Notes: generated from the letters alone by a model not told the origin. A stretch of 20,385 nucleotides of DNA from an uncultured Clostridia bacterium (GCA_948919095.1 CAQYCU010000022.1:1-20385), one strand, 5' to 3'. Numbered from the stretch's first letter, positions 1-7,614 are shown. Numbers and translations are program-made.

Positions 1-201
1 ACAATTTATTGTTTAAAAGATTCACATAAGGGCATAATAATAGGGAAACAAGGTTCAATGCTAAAAAGAATTGGAACTTATGCAAGAGAAGATTTAGAAA
101 AGATGCTAGGAGATAAGGTAAATCTAAAACTTTGGGTAAAAGTAAAAGAAGATTGGATAAATGATTTAAAAATGGTAAAAAGATTTAAAAATGAAGATTA
201 G
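1..201 (+). CDS. era: GTPase Era, C-terminal fragment (KH domain)
   Basis: The window opens inside this gene; only the last 66 codons are present, in frame 1, ending in TAG. The residues match the C-terminal KH domain of Era: a GKQG turn (the GxxG RNA-binding loop) followed by a helix with LKRIG, then the strand KLWVKVKEDW found near the end of Era proteins. Era is a GTPase that binds the 3' end of 16S rRNA and helps mature the 30S subunit. The identification is supported by the downstream order yqzL-recO, the usual arrangement in Firmicutes. The G domain lies outside the window. Confidence 0.9.
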   Translation, partial: TIYCLKDSHKGIIIGKQGSMLKRIGTYAREDLEKMLGDKVNLKLWVKVKEDWINDLKMVKRFKNED

Positions 202-265
202 TTTTTTAAATAATATCTCCATAAACTAAATCACTCTTACAAAACTTTAAGAAAAGGAGATACTT

Positions 266-433
266 ATGTTGAAACAAATTGCATGGAATACTTTTAAAAA
301 TACAGGTGATATTAACACCATGATGGAATTAATGAAATTTGAAAAGGCAATGAAAAATACAGACATAGTAAATAATTCAGAGATAATTAAAAACAATGTA
401 ATAAGAAATAATAAAGAAATAACACTAAAATAA
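266..433 (+). CDS. yqzL: YqzL family small protein
   Basis: A 55-residue protein starting at ATG 266, with AAAGGAG centred about 10 bases upstream. The N-terminus (MLKQIAWNTFKNTGDINTMM) fits the YqzL pattern: a Trp and Phe followed by TG-x-I within the first 20 residues, then a short charged helix. YqzL proteins are encoded between era and recO in many Firmicutes, exactly the position here; their function is unknown. It is slightly longer than the roughly 47-residue Bacillus form because of an Asn/Lys-rich tail of weak conservation. It is probably cotranscribed with era and recO. Confidence 0.75.
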   Translation: MLKQIAWNTFKNTGDINTMMELMKFEKAMKNTDIVNNSEIIKNNVIRNNKEITLK

Positions 434-459
434 TCGAAGCAATCGAAGGGAAATACTGT

Positions 460-1173
460 ATGGGAATAATAAAAACAAAAGGAATAATACTTGCACAAAA
501 CAATATGAGTGACAATGACAAAATGGTTACAATACTCACACCAGATTTGGGAAAGATAGGATGTGCTGCACGTGGTGCTAGAAGACCTAAAAGCAACCTC
601 ATGTCGGGAACACAGTTTTTATGTTTTGCAGATTTTATAATCTATAAAGGAACAAGCAGTTATAACCTAAACTCAGCAGAACCAATAGAAATATTCTACA
701 ATATTAGACTAGATATTGATAAACTAAAATATGCAGTAGAAGTAGCTAAGATTGCAAATGATGTAACTGAAGAGAATGAAGGCTCATACAGGATACTACA
801 ACTTGTATTAAATACATTATATATGATATCAGAATCTGAAAAAGAACTGGAATTTATATTATCAGTATATAAACTTAGACTATTAAGTATAATAGGGTTT
901 AGACCAATTATTGAAAAATGTGCTAATTGTGGAAAAAATGAGGAGCTAAGATATTTTAGTTTTATAGACAATGGACTAAAATGTAAAAAATGCAAACCAC
1001 AAGACAAAGGGGCAATCGAACTATCAGATACAACCATAAAAGCAATAAGATTTATAATAAAAGCAGAGCCTAAAAAAATATTTTCATTCGATATATCAGA
1101 AGAAAATAAAAAGCAATTAAGATTACTAACAAAAATATATTTAGATAAATGTATTGAAAAAGAATATGATTAA
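460..1173 (+). CDS. recO: DNA repair protein RecO
   Basis: This 237-residue protein is the normal length for RecO. The N-terminal OB fold is recognisable (MGIIKTKGIILAQNNMSDND, then GKIGCAARGARRPKS). A zinc-binding site is visible as C154-x2-C157 and C175-x2-C178, common in RecO from Gram-positive bacteria. RecO works with RecF and RecR to load RecA on SSB-coated single-stranded DNA and anneals complementary strands. The ATG is preceded by GAAGGGA. It follows yqzL by 26 bases, so era-yqzL-recO is probably one transcript. Confidence 0.95.
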   Translation: MGIIKTKGIILAQNNMSDNDKMVTILTPDLGKIGCAARGARRPKSNLMSGTQFLCFADFIIYKGTSSYNLNSAEPIEIFYNIRLDIDKLKYAVEVAKIANDVTEENEGSYRILQLVLNTLYMISESEKELEFILSVYKLRLLSIIGFRPIIEKCANCGKNEELRYFSFIDNGLKCKKCKPQDKGAIELSDTTIKAIRFIIKAEPKKIFSFDISEENKKQLRLLTKIYLDKCIEKEYD

Positions 1174-1175
1174 TA

Positions 1176-1204
1176 TTGACAATTCATAAAAAGCTATGCA
1201 TAAT
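1176..1204 (+). promoter_or_regulatory. sigma-A-type promoter just after recO
   Basis: TTGACA at 1176-1181, a 17-base spacer, and CATAAT at 1199-1204. The -35 is a perfect consensus and the -10 matches 5 of 6. It starts 2 bases after the recO stop codon, and an intrinsic terminator follows only about 80 bases downstream, so the transcript would be very short. Confidence 0.5.
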
Positions 1205-1210
1205 ATAAAT

Positions 1211-1291
1211 AAGAAATGAGAAACACAAAGTGTGTTGCCAAATAAAAGATAATAACCATTCACTCAGTCAAAAGCAGAATGGTTATTTTTT
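1211..1291 (+). ncRNA. candidate small RNA, about 80 nt
   Basis: This stretch lies between a good promoter (1176-1204) and an intrinsic terminator (1251-1291) and has no open reading frame with a ribosome binding site. Besides the terminator stem it contains a perfect 6-bp hairpin, AACACA-aag-TGTGTT, at 1222-1236. Promoter, small hairpin, AT-rich linker and terminator are the layout of a free-standing small RNA. I do not recognise it as a known family (it does not look like 6S RNA, tmRNA, SRP RNA or a T-box). The alternative is that the terminator merely ends the recO transcript and the promoter is a chance match in AT-rich DNA. Confidence 0.3.
1251..1291 (+). terminator. intrinsic terminator after recO
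   Basis: Perfect 11-bp stem AATAACCATTC (1251-1261) / GAATGGTTATT (1277-1287) with a 15-base loop, running into a T tract ending at 1291. It would stop transcription from era-yqzL-recO and from the promoter at 1176. Confidence 0.8.
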
Positions 1292-1302
1292 ATTGCCTAT
1301 AA

Positions 1303-1695
1303 AACAACAATAGAGTTTATCTTAATTTCTTATCAAAAAATCTATTTAAAACGACAGAGAGGAGACAAATTCCAAAAGTTAAAAAATCTAGTAAAGATAA
1401 TGTAGAATTCTGTCGAACGATTTTTGTTGACAAATGGAAAAATATGGTATATAATAAGCACATATTAAATCAAAAGAAAATTTTTATCGAAAACTCAGCC
1501 TTTTAGTTTTATAAAAACAAAAGAAAATTAAAATCAAAATTTATTAAAATCACAAATGAAAATCCAATAATAATTAAAGAATTTTCCAAAAGAGACGTAA
1601 ATTACTGTATAGACGAAAACTTGAAATTTTATAAAAATAGTAGTAATATAAAGGTATTCAAAAAAAGTAGTAAACACTTACTAAAAGAGCAATAG
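1303..1695 (+). other. leader region of pth with a decayed-looking open frame
   Basis: One frame stays open here for about 130 codons apart from a single TAG at 1504-1506, unusual in DNA this AT-rich, but there is no start codon with a ribosome binding site and I recognise no protein family. The translated text is Lys/Asn/Ile-rich. Two small inverted repeats lie near its end: TAGTAA-N4-TTACTA (1668-1683) and AGCAA-N4-TTGCT (1688-1701). It may be a gene remnant, or simply the transcribed leader of pth downstream of the promoter at 1427-1455. Confidence 0.25.
1427..1455 (+). promoter_or_regulatory. perfect-consensus sigma-A promoter upstream of pth
   Basis: TTGACA at 1427-1432, a 17-base spacer, and TATAAT at 1450-1455, matching the housekeeping consensus at all 12 positions with optimal spacing. 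The next gene downstream on this strand is pth, about 300 bases away, so the transcript would have a long untranslated leader. Confidence 0.65.
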
Positions 1696-1759
1696 ATTGC
1701 TACTAAAGAAAAACATTTGAAAAATAAAAACACTATTTAAACAAAGAAAGAGGAGAATT

Positions 1760-2317
1760 ATGTATTTAATAGTTGGATTAGGAAACCCAGAGCCTACATA
1801 TAGTAAGACCAGGCATAACATGGGATTTGATGTCATAAACAAAATCGCAAAAAAATACAACATAGAAGTAACCAAAAAGAACTTTGAAGGATTATATGGA
1901 CAAGGTGAAATAAATGGAGAAAAAGTAATACTTCTAAAACCACAAACATATATGAATGAAAGTGGAAAGTCAATAATAAAAGCGAAGAACTTTTACAAAA
2001 TTCCAATAGAGAACATTATTATTATATATGATGATATTGACCTAGGAGAAGGAATTGTAAAGCTTAGAAAAAAAGGAGGAGCAGGAACCCATAATGGTAT
2101 GAAATCCGTTATTGCACACCTAAAAACAGATAATTTTATTCATGTACGAATAGGAACTGGAACTCCAATATTTAAAGAATTATTAATATCATATGTTATA
2201 GAACCGTTAAAAGAAGAGCAATATAACAAATTAATTCCAGCAATAGATAAAGCATCAAAAGCAATTCCAGACATTATATCTGAAGGAATTGACAAAGCAA
2301 TGAATTTGTATAATTAG
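1760..2317 (+). CDS. pth: peptidyl-tRNA hydrolase
   Basis: Peptidyl-tRNA hydrolase releases tRNA from peptidyl-tRNA that drops off the ribosome. At 185 residues it has the family's usual length. The catalytic and binding residues are in place: N9 in GLGNP, the catalytic H19 in TRHNMGFD, N66 in QTYMN, D92 in YDDIDL and N112 in GGAGTHNG, each offset by one or two from the E. coli numbering. The ATG is preceded by GAGGAG at 7-base spacing. The RNase E/G gene follows after 24 bases, suggesting cotranscription. Transcription probably starts at the consensus promoter near 1427. Confidence 0.96.
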   Translation: MYLIVGLGNPEPTYSKTRHNMGFDVINKIAKKYNIEVTKKNFEGLYGQGEINGEKVILLKPQTYMNESGKSIIKAKNFYKIPIENIIIIYDDIDLGEGIVKLRKKGGAGTHNGMKSVIAHLKTDNFIHVRIGTGTPIFKELLISYVIEPLKEEQYNKLIPAIDKASKAIPDIISEGIDKAMNLYN

Positions 2318-2341
2318 CTTGAAAGGAGTATTTACAAAACA

Positions 2342-3481
2342 ATGTACAAGCCATACAAACTAGTAATATGTAAGAATAATGAAAATGCAGATATATTTGT
2401 ATATAATCAAGGAAACTTAGTAGAACAGTATCAAGAACAATTTGATAATAAAAGACTAGAGGGAAATATCTATTATGGAAAAGTAACTAATGTAGTAAAA
2501 GGAATGCAGTCAGCATTTATAAATATTGGAACAGACAAAAATGCATTTATACATATACATGATATTCTTCCTAAAGACGAAAATCTTGCAGAAAATGAAG
2601 CAAAATATAATATATCAAAAATAATAAAACAAGAGGAAAACATTATCGTACAAATAAAAAGAGACTGTAATAATAACAAAGGACCAAGAGTTACAAAAGA
2701 TATAAAATTAGTTGGAAAATATGTAATATTGATGCCATTTTCAACCTTTATTACAGTATCAAAAAAGATAATTGATATAGATGAGAGAAAACGCTTAATT
2801 ACAATAATTACTACATATATGAACAAAAACAAAAAAGTATATGGAGCAATAGCTAGAACTTCGGCAAAAGGACAAGCTGAAGAACTGATAGAAAAAGATT
2901 TATCAGATTTAATTGATAAATGGAACAATATATTGAAAAAAGCAAAAAACGCCAATCCACCAGTGGAACTCTATAATAACAATGGAATTATAGGGAAGTT
3001 AATAAGTGATTTTCAGCCAATGGGTCTTGAGATAGTAACCAATGATAGAGAAATAAGTGATTTCATTAAAGAAGTAGATAAAAATCAAGAAGTTACGATT
3101 GATAATTCATTAAATGAAGAAATAGACCGAAACAGAAAAGTATATTTGAATTGTGGAGGATTTATTACAATAGATGAAACAGAAGCACTTACTGCAATAG
3201 ATGTAAATTCAGGAAAATTCACAGGAAAAGATAACTTAGAAGAAACAATTGTTAAAGTCAATTTAGAAGCGGCAACTGAAATTGCAAAACAAATTAGGCT
3301 ACGTGATTTAGGTGGAATAATAATAGTTGATTTTATTGACATGGCAAAGCGTGAAGACATAGAAAAGGTTCGAAATAGAATGCAAGAAGAAATAAAAAAA
3401 GACAGGTCCAAAATTCAAATATTAGAATTTACAAAATTAGGACTGTTAGAAATAACAAGAAAACATATATTAGGAAAATAA
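2342..3481 (+). CDS. rng: ribonuclease E/G family protein, short form without zinc-link
   Basis: RNase E/G enzymes cleave single-stranded RNA with a preference for 5'-monophosphate ends and act in rRNA and mRNA processing. The S1 domain spans about residues 39-125 (GNIYYGKVTNVVKGMQSAFI). The catalytic core has both magnesium-binding aspartates, D287 in AIDVNSG and D330 in IIIVDFIDM, exactly 43 residues apart as in E. coli RNase E (D303 and D346). The protein ends at residue 379 with LGLLEITRKHILGK, just before the point where the CPxC zinc-link and small domain normally follow. No Cys motif appears in the following bases, so this looks like a true short form. It may not form the usual zinc-bridged dimer pair. 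Confidence 0.88.
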   Translation: MYKPYKLVICKNNENADIFVYNQGNLVEQYQEQFDNKRLEGNIYYGKVTNVVKGMQSAFINIGTDKNAFIHIHDILPKDENLAENEAKYNISKIIKQEENIIVQIKRDCNNNKGPRVTKDIKLVGKYVILMPFSTFITVSKKIIDIDERKRLITIITTYMNKNKKVYGAIARTSAKGQAEELIEKDLSDLIDKWNNILKKAKNANPPVELYNNNGIIGKLISDFQPMGLEIVTNDREISDFIKEVDKNQEVTIDNSLNEEIDRNRKVYLNCGGFITIDETEALTAIDVNSGKFTGKDNLEETIVKVNLEAATEIAKQIRLRDLGGIIIVDFIDMAKREDIEKVRNRMQEEIKKDRSKIQILEFTKLGLLEITRKHILGK

Positions 3482-3501
3482 GGTGCGTTAAGCCGCACCT
3501 A
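3482..3501 (+). terminator. GC-rich hairpin after the RNase gene
   Basis: AGGTGCG-N6-CGCACCT begins directly after the stop codon. It is followed by an A-tract on the plus strand rather than a T-tract, so it is a poor intrinsic terminator; it could be a 3'-end stabiliser or an RNase target site. Confidence 0.4.
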
Positions 3502-3544
3502 AAAAAATAAACATTTGATGGCAAAATATGGAAGGGGAAGATAA

Positions 3545-4099
3545 ATGAAAAAGATATCAAAATTACTATTAAATCTAATCTGCATAGTAACAATTATAAT
3601 AATTATTCTAGGAATATCATATGTTATTCAAATAACAATAATGAACAAAAAGTATGCCAATGTTTTAGGATATTCATTATTTGAAGTTTTAACAGGAAGC
3701 ATGGAACCAACAATTAATATAGGAGATGACGTGTTGATACAAATCACAAAAGATATACAGAAAGGAGATATTGTAGTATTCGATAATAAACAAAACGACA
3801 ATTTTATTCTACATAGAGTAGTTCAAATTAATGAAGAAAACGTAGTAACAAAAGGAGATAGTAACAATGTATCAGATAGAGCAATATCAAAAGAAGATAT
3901 AATCGGGAAAACTTTAGTGATATTTCCAAAGTTAGGAAAGATACAAGAATTCTTTAGAAGACCTTATATATTCATACCACTAGTAGACATAATAATAATT
4001 TCAACATTACTAGTAAATTACAGGAAAAATATTTATAAAAATAAATATTTAAGAGGTAGCAACAAAACACTAAAAACAGAAAAGAAAGGAACATTTTAA
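3545..4099 (+). CDS. sipW: SipW-type (ER/archaeal-type) signal peptidase I
   Basis: A 184-residue membrane protease that cleaves signal peptides on the outer face of the membrane. An N-terminal membrane helix (about 8-33) precedes the catalytic serine S52 in TGSMEP. The second catalytic residue is H90 in ILHRV, where ordinary bacterial signal peptidases have lysine; the Ser-His pair is the mark of the ER/archaeal/SipW type. Conserved acidic residues follow at D105 (KGDSN) and D111. A second membrane helix lies near 138-158 and the tail is basic. In Bacillus, SipW processes TasA and TapA. Here it is directly upstream of three small exported proteins with related signal segments, its likely substrates. 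Confidence 0.92.
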   Translation: MKKISKLLLNLICIVTIIIIILGISYVIQITIMNKKYANVLGYSLFEVLTGSMEPTINIGDDVLIQITKDIQKGDIVVFDNKQNDNFILHRVVQINEENVVTKGDSNNVSDRAISKEDIIGKTLVIFPKLGKIQEFFRRPYIFIPLVDIIIISTLLVNYRKNIYKNKYLRGSNKTLKTEKKGTF

Positions 4100-4100
4100 T

Positions 4101-4706
4101 ATGACAAAAACAAAAAAAGAAAACAATGCAAGATACAAAATTTTAGTTTTAAGTATTACTGCAGTATTAGTAATATCACTATTAGCAATTACTTCATATG
4201 CAAAATATATAACAACAATAAATGCAGATGGAAGAGCACAAGTTGGAAAATGGAGCTTTAAAGTAAACGAAAGTGACAATAATAATATTGGAGAAATAAA
4301 TTTAGGAAGAAAATCATATACAGCTGAAACTATAGCAGATGGAGAGATAGCTCCAGGCACAAGTGGAGAATTCACAATAGAGGTAGATGCGACAGGGACG
4401 AAAACAGGAGTTAATTATACTGTAGGATTTAGTAATATACAAAATAAACCAACAAATCTATACTTTAAAGTAGGAAACACAAAATATTATGATTTTGACA
4501 ATCTATCAACTTCTTTGGCAGGCATAATAGATGCAAACGACCCACAAAAAGTAAAAGAAATTAATATATGTTGGGCATGGGATTACGAAACTGGAGCAGA
4601 TAATGAAATATCTAAAAACGATGAAATTGATACAGCAGATGGAAAAACAGCAAACTTATTTTCATTTGATATAGCAGTTACTGGAACTCAAGTTATGCCT
4701 ACATAA
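4101..4706 (+). CDS. secreted protein with SipW-type signal peptide (TasA/camelysin-like)
   Basis: The ATG lies one base after the sipW stop codon, with AAAGGAA inside the end of sipW, so the two genes are translationally coupled. The 201-residue product has a basic start, a hydrophobic helix (about 14-32) and the cleavage region SYAKY (A34-K35-Y36). The mature part is acidic, rich in Asn, Asp and Thr and predicted mainly beta, with EIAPGTSGEF and a later block of the kind found in TasA/CalY-like surface proteins (VNYTVGFSNIQNKPTNLYFK). An Asp-rich stretch near the C-terminus (NEISKNDEIDTADGKT) could bind calcium. It is the best candidate for a fibre-forming or surface-layer protein processed by the adjacent peptidase; that role is inferred from context. 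Confidence 0.7.
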   Translation: MTKTKKENNARYKILVLSITAVLVISLLAITSYAKYITTINADGRAQVGKWSFKVNESDNNNIGEINLGRKSYTAETIADGEIAPGTSGEFTIEVDATGTKTGVNYTVGFSNIQNKPTNLYFKVGNTKYYDFDNLSTSLAGIIDANDPQKVKEINICWAWDYETGADNEISKNDEIDTADGKTANLFSFDIAVTGTQVMPT

Positions 4707-4740
4707 CAAAAGAAATATTTAATTAATATTATACAACTTT

Positions 4741-4771
4741 GCATGAAAATTTGCTACCTCGATTTTCTTGC
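4741..4771 (+). repeat. imperfect stem-loop between substrate genes
   Basis: GCATGAAAAT (4741-4750) pairs with ATTTTCTTGC (4762-4771) with one T-T mismatch and an 11-base loop. No clean T-tract follows, so it may be a partial terminator or a processing and stability element that lowers expression of the two downstream genes relative to the first. Confidence 0.35.
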
Positions 4772-4801
4772 AAAAGAAATTTTTAGGAAGGAAAAACAAA
4801 A

Positions 4802-5281
4802 ATGAAAAAGAAAAAAGTAATATATACATCTGTAATTATCACAGCATTAACATTTATTATGGGGAATATAGTATTTGCTAAATATTACAATAATCAAAAT
4901 ATATCAACAGTAGCTAAAATAGCACCACAAATAATAGAACTATCAAAAGAAGGAGAGGATAATAAAACAATAACATCAAATCAAGGAACAGAATTAATAT
5001 TAAGTGTTTCAAATTACAAAGATGACAAAATTAGCAAAGTAGGGCAGAACTATTATTTGCAATTTTATTCAGAAGATATTGATATATCAAAAGTTAAAAT
5101 AATTGCTACAATGAATGGAGAAAACATAGAACTTGAAAATATGAAAACTAAAAAAATATATATGAAAGCAAACAAAAAAGAAATACACAAATACAATATA
5201 AAAATTACAAGTAACTGTAATGAAGACGTAAAAGGAAATATAAAAGCAAAAATAATTAGTGAGCAAATAGAACCTAAATAA
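4802..5281 (+). CDS. small exported protein with SipW-type signal segment
   Basis: A 159-residue protein with four lysines at the start, a hydrophobic helix (about 6-25) and FAKYY at the cleavage region (A26-K27-Y28), matching its neighbours. The mature part is Lys/Ile/Asn-rich with alternating hydrophobic residues, suggesting a beta-sandwich, and resembles the accessory (TapA-like) proteins of SipW clusters in size and style, not in any motif I can point to. There is no cell-wall sorting signal or second membrane helix. It is preceded by AGGAAGG and probably cotranscribed with sipW. The function is unknown; a minor component or anchor of the product of the 4101-4706 gene is plausible. Confidence 0.65.
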   Translation: MKKKKVIYTSVIITALTFIMGNIVFAKYYNNQNISTVAKIAPQIIELSKEGEDNKTITSNQGTELILSVSNYKDDKISKVGQNYYLQFYSEDIDISKVKIIATMNGENIELENMKTKKIYMKANKKEIHKYNIKITSNCNEDVKGNIKAKIISEQIEPK

Positions 5282-5345
5282 AAACTGCTAACTAAGTGTT
5301 AAATATAATTTAATAAACATATAAACCAAAAGGAGTGAAATTTTA

Positions 5346-5687
5346 ATGAATAGAAAAATATTATCAATTATATTAATAATATTTATATTTATATCAACGT
5401 ATAATTATGTATATGCAAAATATAAGAAAGAACAATATATTCAAATAGCAGAAGTAAACATAGAAAAGACACCAATAAAAAGAAAAAAATATATTTTAAA
5501 GGTATATTACATGAATGAGGAAACTAACAAAGCTATGAAAATACAGATATCAGGTGTATATGAGGGAGATAAATACGAAGTAGAAATGTTAGAATTTGAG
5601 GGATATACATATTCGCATTCCAATGAAGCATTATCAGGGACTATGCAAAAAAATCTAAATGTATTTTTATATTATAAAAAAACTTAA
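5346..5687 (+). CDS. small exported protein with a single MucBP-like domain
   Basis: A 113-residue protein. The signal segment is a hydrophobic helix (about 5-22) ending in YAKY (A24-K25-Y26), as in the two genes before it. Residues about 47-112 look like one MucBP-type repeat: YILKVYYMNEETNKA at the start, a central GVYEGDKYEVE, then EFEGYTY and a final NVFLYYKK, the same order of motifs as MucBP repeats of larger surface adhesins. There is no LPxTG anchor. The AAGGAG site lies 8 bases before the ATG. As last gene of the sipW cluster it is likely a surface or matrix-binding partner of the other two; this is inference. Confidence 0.65.
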   Translation: MNRKILSIILIIFIFISTYNYVYAKYKKEQYIQIAEVNIEKTPIKRKKYILKVYYMNEETNKAMKIQISGVYEGDKYEVEMLEFEGYTYSHSNEALSGTMQKNLNVFLYYKKT

Positions 5688-5720
5688 AATATAAAAGCTC
5701 TTGGGATACAATGAAATATA

Positions 5721-5753
5721 AAAGTTCTCATTGATTATATCAACAAGAACTTT
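5721..5753. terminator. hairpin between convergent genes
   Basis: AAAGTTCT (5721-5728) pairs with AGAACTTT (5746-5753), and inside it TTGAT pairs with ATCAA around a 3-base loop, separated by a symmetric CA/CA internal loop. Read on the minus strand it runs into TTTATATTTC, so it best serves the minus-strand acyl-CoA synthetase gene, but may act on both. Confidence 0.5.
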
Positions 5754-5804
5754 GTAGAACAAAATTAAAGTAATTTTAAAGATTCATTTGCAAATTATTA
5801 AAAC

Positions 5805-7517
5805 TTATTTTAATTCTTTAGTAATTAGTTTCATTTCCTCACTTCTTTTAATTTTTTGAGTAGTAGTTTTAATTAAAGGAACATCAGTAATCATGACCTT
5901 TCTGATATATTTATACGCTGGCATCTGTCTATTAATATTAGTTTTAATATCTTTAGATATTTTATCATAATAAAAATTGAATTTATCAGTTTCATCATCT
6001 CCATCAAAAGGAAAAGAATCTTTAATTTTATCAATATCATAAACTATTTTTACATATAAAACAATATCTTGATTACGAGATTGTTTATTATTATCAATAT
6101 ATCCAAAAACCATACTTTCAACAACATAAGGTAATTTATTTATAAGAGATTCAACTTCCTCTGGAAAAATCTTTTTACCATTTTTAAGAACAATCATATC
6201 TTTTTTTCTACCAGTAACAAAAACAAAATTATCCTCGTCAATATAACCATAATCGCCTGTATGAAACCATCCATCAACAATAACTTCATTAGTTGCTTTA
6301 TCATTTTTATAATATCCAAGCATAATAGTTGGAGTTTTAGTAATAATTTCGCCAATACCATCTTTATCAGGCTTATCAATTTTTATATCAACAGTAGGCA
6401 AAGGAAAGCCAATTGAGCCAACCTTTTTTTCAAAACTATTTTCACCAGCGATAACAGGAGCAGTTTCAGTTAATCCATAACCTTGATGAATATCAAATCC
6501 AAAATCATTATATCCCTGGAGAGTTTCCTCATCCATAGCAGCTCCACCACTAATAATAATTTTAAGTTTTCCACCCAATCCATCAATAATAGACTTAAAT
6601 ATCAATCGTTTTACCCATATAGGAAAATGTCTAAATATTTTTCTCATATGATTTACAAGATTAGTTTTTCCCTGTTTTTCAATAGTTGTCCATATTTTTT
6701 TATACATAATTTCTAGCATAAGTGGAACACATACAAATCCAGTAATTTGATATTCCACTAAGTTTTTTTGAATATATTTCAAACCTTCACAAATAGCAAC
6801 AGTATACCCACAAGAAGTACCAAAAAGGAAAGTAGTAGTATTTTCAAAAGTATGATGAAGAGGCAAGAATGATAAGAATTTATCACTTTCCTTAATTTCT
6901 ATCATCTGGCTTAAAGCATACAAATCCATACAAATTGCATATTGAGAATGCATAACTGCTTTTGAGATAGAAGTTGTACCAGAAGTAAAAATCATTATAT
7001 ACATTTCATCTTCTTTAATTTTAACTTTGTTGTAACTATTATGACTATACTTTTTTCCATTTTCAAGTAGCTTATCAAAGTCACCATTATCAAATCCAAA
7101 GGTATTAAATTTAGTATGTGACTTTTTATATAAATTAATTACAGCTTCGTATGATTTTGAATAAAAAATTCCATCAGCTTCAGAACGTTCAATGAGAGAA
7201 ATAATTTCATTATCAGGTAATGACTTATCAAGAGGAACAACGCAAAGGCCAGCAGTTGTAATCGCTAAGTATGAAACAAACCATTCATAACGATTATCAG
7301 CAATTATACAAATACGCTTTGAAGAACTTTTTAGTAATGCAGTACCAAGGCTTTCAATATCCTCAGCAAATTTCTCATAGCTAATTTTTACATGTTCAGT
7401 ATCATCATGGTTTCTTTTATATTCAAAAGCAATATTTTTAGAGTATTTATTTTTATATAAACCAACTAACTCTCTAAAATTATTCAATTTCTGTCCTTCA
7501 TAAAGCTTATTCTTCAT
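5805..7517 (-). CDS. AMP-dependent long-chain fatty acid-CoA ligase
   Basis: A 570-residue member of the acyl-CoA synthetase (ANL) family, which activates a carboxylic acid with ATP to an acyl-adenylate and then transfers it to CoA. The phosphate-binding loop FTSGTTSISK lies at about 177-186, the adenine-binding YGLTETAP at 347-354, and TGDYGYID near 420-427 with the hinge GRKKD at 436-440. A C-terminal lysine suited to adenylate formation sits in TTTQKIKR near the end. The length and HHTFE box suit long-chain FadD-like enzymes. The start is supported by AAAGGAT 8 bases upstream. It is divergent from the patatin-like lipase, so the pair may release and reactivate fatty acids. Confidence 0.88.
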   Translation of the reverse strand: MKNKLYEGQKLNNFRELVGLYKNKYSKNIAFEYKRNHDDTEHVKISYEKFAEDIESLGTALLKSSSKRICIIADNRYEWFVSYLAITTAGLCVVPLDKSLPDNEIISLIERSEADGIFYSKSYEAVINLYKKSHTKFNTFGFDNGDFDKLLENGKKYSHNSYNKVKIKEDEMYIMIFTSGTTSISKAVMHSQYAICMDLYALSQMIEIKESDKFLSFLPLHHTFENTTTFLFGTSCGYTVAICEGLKYIQKNLVEYQITGFVCVPLMLEIMYKKIWTTIEKQGKTNLVNHMRKIFRHFPIWVKRLIFKSIIDGLGGKLKIIISGGAAMDEETLQGYNDFGFDIHQGYGLTETAPVIAGENSFEKKVGSIGFPLPTVDIKIDKPDKDGIGEIITKTPTIMLGYYKNDKATNEVIVDGWFHTGDYGYIDEDNFVFVTGRKKDMIVLKNGKKIFPEEVESLINKLPYVVESMVFGYIDNNKQSRNQDIVLYVKIVYDIDKIKDSFPFDGDDETDKFNFYYDKISKDIKTNINRQMPAYKYIRKVMITDVPLIKTTTQKIKRSEEMKLITKELK

Positions 7518-7614
7518 ATTTGTTTTTATCCTTTCTAAGGCATAATGTAATCTTATATATATAAATTATAATTATGTTAAAATCTGTAAAAATTACAAAT
7601 CAATAATTAAATGC

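Noticed and set aside
1303..1695. A pseudogene of a definite family in the pth leader
   Set aside because: An almost open frame is present, but it has no start, one internal stop and no family motif; chance in Lys/Asn-rich AT DNA cannot be excluded, so it is listed only as a region.
2473..2955. 160-codon minus-strand open frame inside the RNase gene
   Set aside because: It is the complement of a well-supported coding frame, rich in Phe, Ile and Ser as expected from reading Lys/Glu codons backwards.
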